A DNA stretch of 64,000 nt from Peribacillus glennii (lineage in GTDB: Bacteria; Bacillota; Bacilli; Bacillales; DSM-1321): the NCBI RefSeq assembly GCF_003429105.1, contig NZ_QVTD01000008.1:1-64000 (forward strand). The letters run 5' to 3'. The translations under genes and the position numbers were made by a program. Position 1 is the first letter of the stretch. Each line of letters begins with the position of its first letter. The notes under the pieces are model-generated. The model ran no database searches. It had not been told where the DNA came from and saw only the letters and a program-made list of their open reading frames with translations. This document shows, one piece after another, positions 61,268-64,000 of the stretch.

Positions 61268-63213
61268 TATTTAGCACCTCGCAATTTTGTTTCAGTCTCT
61301 TCAACCTCTTCAACGGAAATGTAGTGGCCGTGATCTTTCTCAAACGAACGGAGGGCCATACAAACGAAGATACCGATTGTTGTAAGAATCAAAGGAACCC
61401 ACAGGCCGAACACAAATGAAAAGCCCCATGCGAAGAAGATACAACCCATAATGAATGGGACCCCGCTGCTGTTTGGCATATGGATTTTTTCATATTTATC
61501 TTTAAATAAAACTTGGCCTTTCTTCTTTGAATCCCAATATGCTTCAATTGAGTTAACCTGCGGAACAACCGCAAAGTTATATTCAGGCACCGGAGTATGC
61601 GTAGCCCACTCAAGAGTACGCGCGTCCCAAGGATCTGCACTGATGTCTCTTGAAGCATAACGAATACTGTAATAAATATTGTACACAATAACTGCAAAAC
61701 CAACTGCCATGATAAGAGCACCGATAAATGAAACCATATTCAATGGACCATATCCAGTGGACTCAGAATATGTGTACATGCGTCGCGCCTGGCCATCCAG
61801 ACCTGTAATATACATTGGCATAAAGGCTAAAAGGAAACCGATTGATAGTAACCAAGCTGCCCATTTACCGAGCTTCTCATTTAACATGAAACCGAACATT
61901 TTTGGCCAGTAGTAAGTTAAACCAGCAAGCATAGCGAATACTACACCAGGAATAATTACATTGTGGAAGTGAGCAACTAAGAACATTGTATTATGGTATT
62001 GGTAGTCAGCTGCTGACATCGCCAGCATAACCCCGGTCACTCCACCAATTGTAAAGAGCGGAATGAATAGAATGGCATATAGCATTGGAGTGGTAATCTC
62101 AATTTTCCCTTTCCAAAGCGTGAACAGCCAGTTGAAAATTTTAACACCGGTAGGAACAGCGATCGCCATTGTGGTAATCGAGAAAATGGAATTCGTTAAC
62201 GCTCCTTGACCCATTGTAAAGAAATGGTGGGCCCATACCAGGAATGAATAGCCTGCAATAATAACCATTGAAAAAACCATTGATTTATAGCCATATAGGT
62301 TACGACGTGCAAAAGTAGAAATGATTTCACTGTATATACCGAATGCCGGCAAGATCAAGATATAAACTTCAGGGTGTCCCCAAACCCAGAACAAGTTCGC
62401 CCAAAGCATATCCATACCGCCGTTATCCGTTGTAAAGAAGTTTGTTCCAAATAGGCGGTCCATTGTACCCATTGCCAGTGCTACAGTTAATACAGGGAAA
62501 GCAAAAACGATGATAACGTTAGCGACTAGGGAAGACCATGTAAACATTGGCATTTTCATCAAGGTCATCCCAGGTGCTCTCATCTTAAGAATAGTAGTCA
62601 TAAAGTTGATACCAGTCATCAATGTACCGATACCAGCGATCTGAATCGCAATCATATAATAATTAGTTCCAACTGATTCACTGAATTCATTTCCTGCAAG
62701 CGGGAAGTATGAAGTCCAGCCTGCATCAGGAGAGCCGCCGATTACAAACGAAATGTTGAACAGCATGGCACCCATGAAGAATAACCAGAAGCTCAATGCG
62801 TTTAAACGCGGGAACGCTACGTCGCGAGCCCCAATCTGTAATGGAACAACAAAGTTCATTAAAGCCATGATAAACGGCATAGCCATGAACAGAATCATAA
62901 CAACTCCGTGAGTGGAGAAAATCTCATTATAGTGCTGTGCATCCAGTAGCTTGGCATCAGGAGTAGCCAGTTGGGCACGAAGCATGATTGCGTCGACTCC
63001 ACCACGGAATAACATCAGCAAGGCAGATATTAGATACATAATACCGATACGTTTATGGTCTACCGTTGTCAGCCATTCACGCCATAAATAACCCCATTTT
63101 TTAAAGTAGGTTAAGCCGGCGAGTACCGCAATCATAGTAAGGCCAATGGCAACCATAGACGCGTAAATCGCAGGGCTTGGATGAGGTATGGCGAATCTAT
63201 CAAAAAAGTCCAT
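61267..63213 (-). CDS. qoxB: aa3-600 menaquinol oxidase subunit I
   Basis: A 648-residue catalytic subunit that reduces oxygen and pumps protons. Heme and CuB ligands are visible in STHGVVMILFMAMPF (low-spin heme His), VWGHPEVYILILPAFG (CuB His and cross-linked Tyr), WAHHFFTMG (CuB His pair) and FLVAHFHNVIIPGVVFA (heme a3/low-spin His). ATG 63213 is preferred, 20 codons inside the longest frame, with AAAGGAG upstream and a start like other QoxB proteins. Confidence 0.95.
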   Translation of the reverse strand: MDFFDRFAIPHPSPAIYASMVAIGLTMIAVLAGLTYFKKWGYLWREWLTTVDHKRIGIMYLISALLMLFRGGVDAIMLRAQLATPDAKLLDAQHYNEIFSTHGVVMILFMAMPFIMALMNFVVPLQIGARDVAFPRLNALSFWLFFMGAMLFNISFVIGGSPDAGWTSYFPLAGNEFSESVGTNYYMIAIQIAGIGTLMTGINFMTTILKMRAPGMTLMKMPMFTWSSLVANVIIVFAFPVLTVALAMGTMDRLFGTNFFTTDNGGMDMLWANLFWVWGHPEVYILILPAFGIYSEIISTFARRNLYGYKSMVFSMVIIAGYSFLVWAHHFFTMGQGALTNSIFSITTMAIAVPTGVKIFNWLFTLWKGKIEITTPMLYAILFIPLFTIGGVTGVMLAMSAADYQYHNTMFLVAHFHNVIIPGVVFAMLAGLTYYWPKMFGFMLNEKLGKWAAWLLSIGFLLAFMPMYITGLDGQARRMYTYSESTGYGPLNMVSFIGALIMAVGFAVIVYNIYYSIRYASRDISADPWDARTLEWATHTPVPEYNFAVVPQVNSIEAYWDSKKKGQVLFKDKYEKIHMPNSSGVPFIMGCIFFAWGFSFVFGLWVPLILTTIGIFVCMALRSFEKDHGHYISVEEVEETETKLRGAK

Positions 63214-63285
63214 ACTTTTGTGACTCCTTTCGGAAAATGTATTTCTTTGCTTGTTTAAACTATCATCTATCAATATTCCAAAATA

Positions 63286-64000
63286 TTAGTGATTTTTATG
63301 TTCTGAATGTTCATGAGAGTCATGCTCAGTATGCTCATCATTTGGATGTTCCTCAGATTCATTCGATCCATGGTCATGTCCACCATTTTCACCTGACGGC
63401 GGTGGGTTGAATTCCAGGTGAGTTCCAGTATATGTTGACTTTCCAAGGTGGCCTGGCTCTAACAAATCATCGAACTTTTCTTCAGTAAGAGGTTTAGCGG
63501 TAGACTTTACTTCTTCTACCCATTCATCAAATTCAGCTTGAGGCATTGCTTTGACGTCAAAGACATTTTCAGCGGTTCCTTTACCACTGAAGTTTGCGTT
63601 ACGTCCAAAATATTCACCAGGAACGTCAGCGGCTAAATGTAATGTAGTCACCATGTCCGCCATAGCGTATTTTTGTCCTCCAAGCTGAGGAATCCAGAAG
63701 CTTGTGATTGGCCCGTATGAATATAGTTTAAACTCAAGAGCGCGGTCTGTTGGAATATACAAGTAGTTAACGGTTTCGATATCTTGTTCCGGATAACTAA
63801 AATGCCATTTCCAGTTAGATGAAGAAGCATAAACGATTAATGGTTCTTTATCTTCGTATCCTTTTGGTGTTGCCTCAACTTCATAGTTGGATTTAACAGA
63901 CATAAAGGAAAGGAAAGCAACGATCAAAATTGGAATCCCGATACAAAGCGCTTCTACAAGCGCACTTCCTTCAATGTGTGGCGGTTCATAATCTTTGCTT
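63286..64000 (-). CDS. qoxA: aa3-600 menaquinol oxidase subunit II, partial
   Basis: The frame runs past the window edge (SKDYEPPHIEGSALVEALCI reads from 64000), so the N-terminal lipobox and first helix are outside. The extracytoplasmic cupredoxin domain is present (SNWKWHFSYPEQDIETVNYL, YSYGPITSFWIPQLGGQKYA). The CuA cysteines of cytochrome c oxidases are absent, confirming a quinol oxidase. The last 35 residues form an unusual His/Glu/Asp-rich tail (GHDHGSNESEEHPNDEHTEH). First gene of qoxABCD as transcribed. Confidence 0.93.
   Translation of the reverse strand, partial: SKDYEPPHIEGSALVEALCIGIPILIVAFLSFMSVKSNYEVEATPKGYEDKEPLIVYASSSNWKWHFSYPEQDIETVNYLYIPTDRALEFKLYSYGPITSFWIPQLGGQKYAMADMVTTLHLAADVPGEYFGRNANFSGKGTAENVFDVKAMPQAEFDEWVEEVKSTAKPLTEEKFDDLLEPGHLGKSTYTGTHLEFNPPPSGENGGHDHGSNESEEHPNDEHTEHDSHEHSEHKNH

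Overview
The window reads as the chromosome of a spore-forming Bacillaceae bacterium (Bacillus, Mesobacillus, Cytobacillus or a relative; this is inference from gene content). It has strong AGGAGG-type ribosome sites with frequent TTG and GTG starts, an alpha/beta-type small acid-soluble spore protein, an aa3-600 menaquinol oxidase operon (qoxABCD), a PerR-type operator on katA, an RsbR-type stressosome protein, a T-box leader and a dense tRNA cluster. No phage, intact insertion sequence, integrase or CRISPR array was seen.

Layout. 1-1.26 kb: twelve tRNA genes ending in a terminator. 1.3-2.9 kb: ECF sigma factor and membrane-anchored anti-sigma-like protein. 3.0-7.6 kb (minus): response regulator, sensor kinase, ABC ATPase and two permeases, a layout typical of antimicrobial-peptide sensing and resistance. 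7.7-9.7 kb: a glycine riboswitch with promoter and terminator in front of an ACT-domain protein (UPF0237) and a UPF0210 protein. 9.7-16.1 kb: a decayed methyltransferase, a BenE-type transporter, a glycosyltransferase, a tiny membrane protein overlapping an SPFH protein, and katA with a perfect PerR box. 16.4-18.4 kb: a spore-protein neighbourhood with a Gln-rich protein, an alpha/beta SASP and a 323-residue repeat protein whose unit resembles gamma-type SASP. 18.5-28.3 kb: YdcZ transporter, an interrupted acetyltransferase, an RND exporter, an amidohydrolase, RsbR, and a 2-keto acid decarboxylase.

28.5-43.2 kb holds a 44-residue FbpA-like protein, a D-amino acid oxidase-like enzyme, two MFS exporters each paired with its own ArsR-type regulator and recognisable operators, manganese catalase, an exonuclease, BrnQ under a T-box, and a strikingly large number of broken genes. 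43.6-46.4 kb encodes a 920-residue helical-repeat plus dynamin-like GTPase. 46.5-56.2 kb: a secreted lipase, a polar amino acid ABC transporter, NadR-PnuC for nicotinamide riboside use, a carboxylesterase and a secreted M14 carboxypeptidase. 56.4-59.1 kb: a metal-resistance locus whose P-type ATPase has decayed while the CDF exporter and its ArsR/SmtB regulator survive. 59.2-64 kb: DUF421 protein, a small membrane protein, and qoxDCBA, with qoxA running off the window.

Two window-wide patterns stand out. First, a family of palindromic intergenic repeats built from GGGGGACTGACCCC-type arms around a loop often carrying GCTTTAAAG occurs about nine times between 24.6 and 47.9 kb, almost always just after a gene. 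Second, at least eight genes are broken by frameshifts, nonsense codons or deletions. Some (methyltransferase, response regulator, P-type ATPase) are clearly decayed; others (two acetyltransferases) differ from an intact gene by one base and could be recent mutation or sequencing error.
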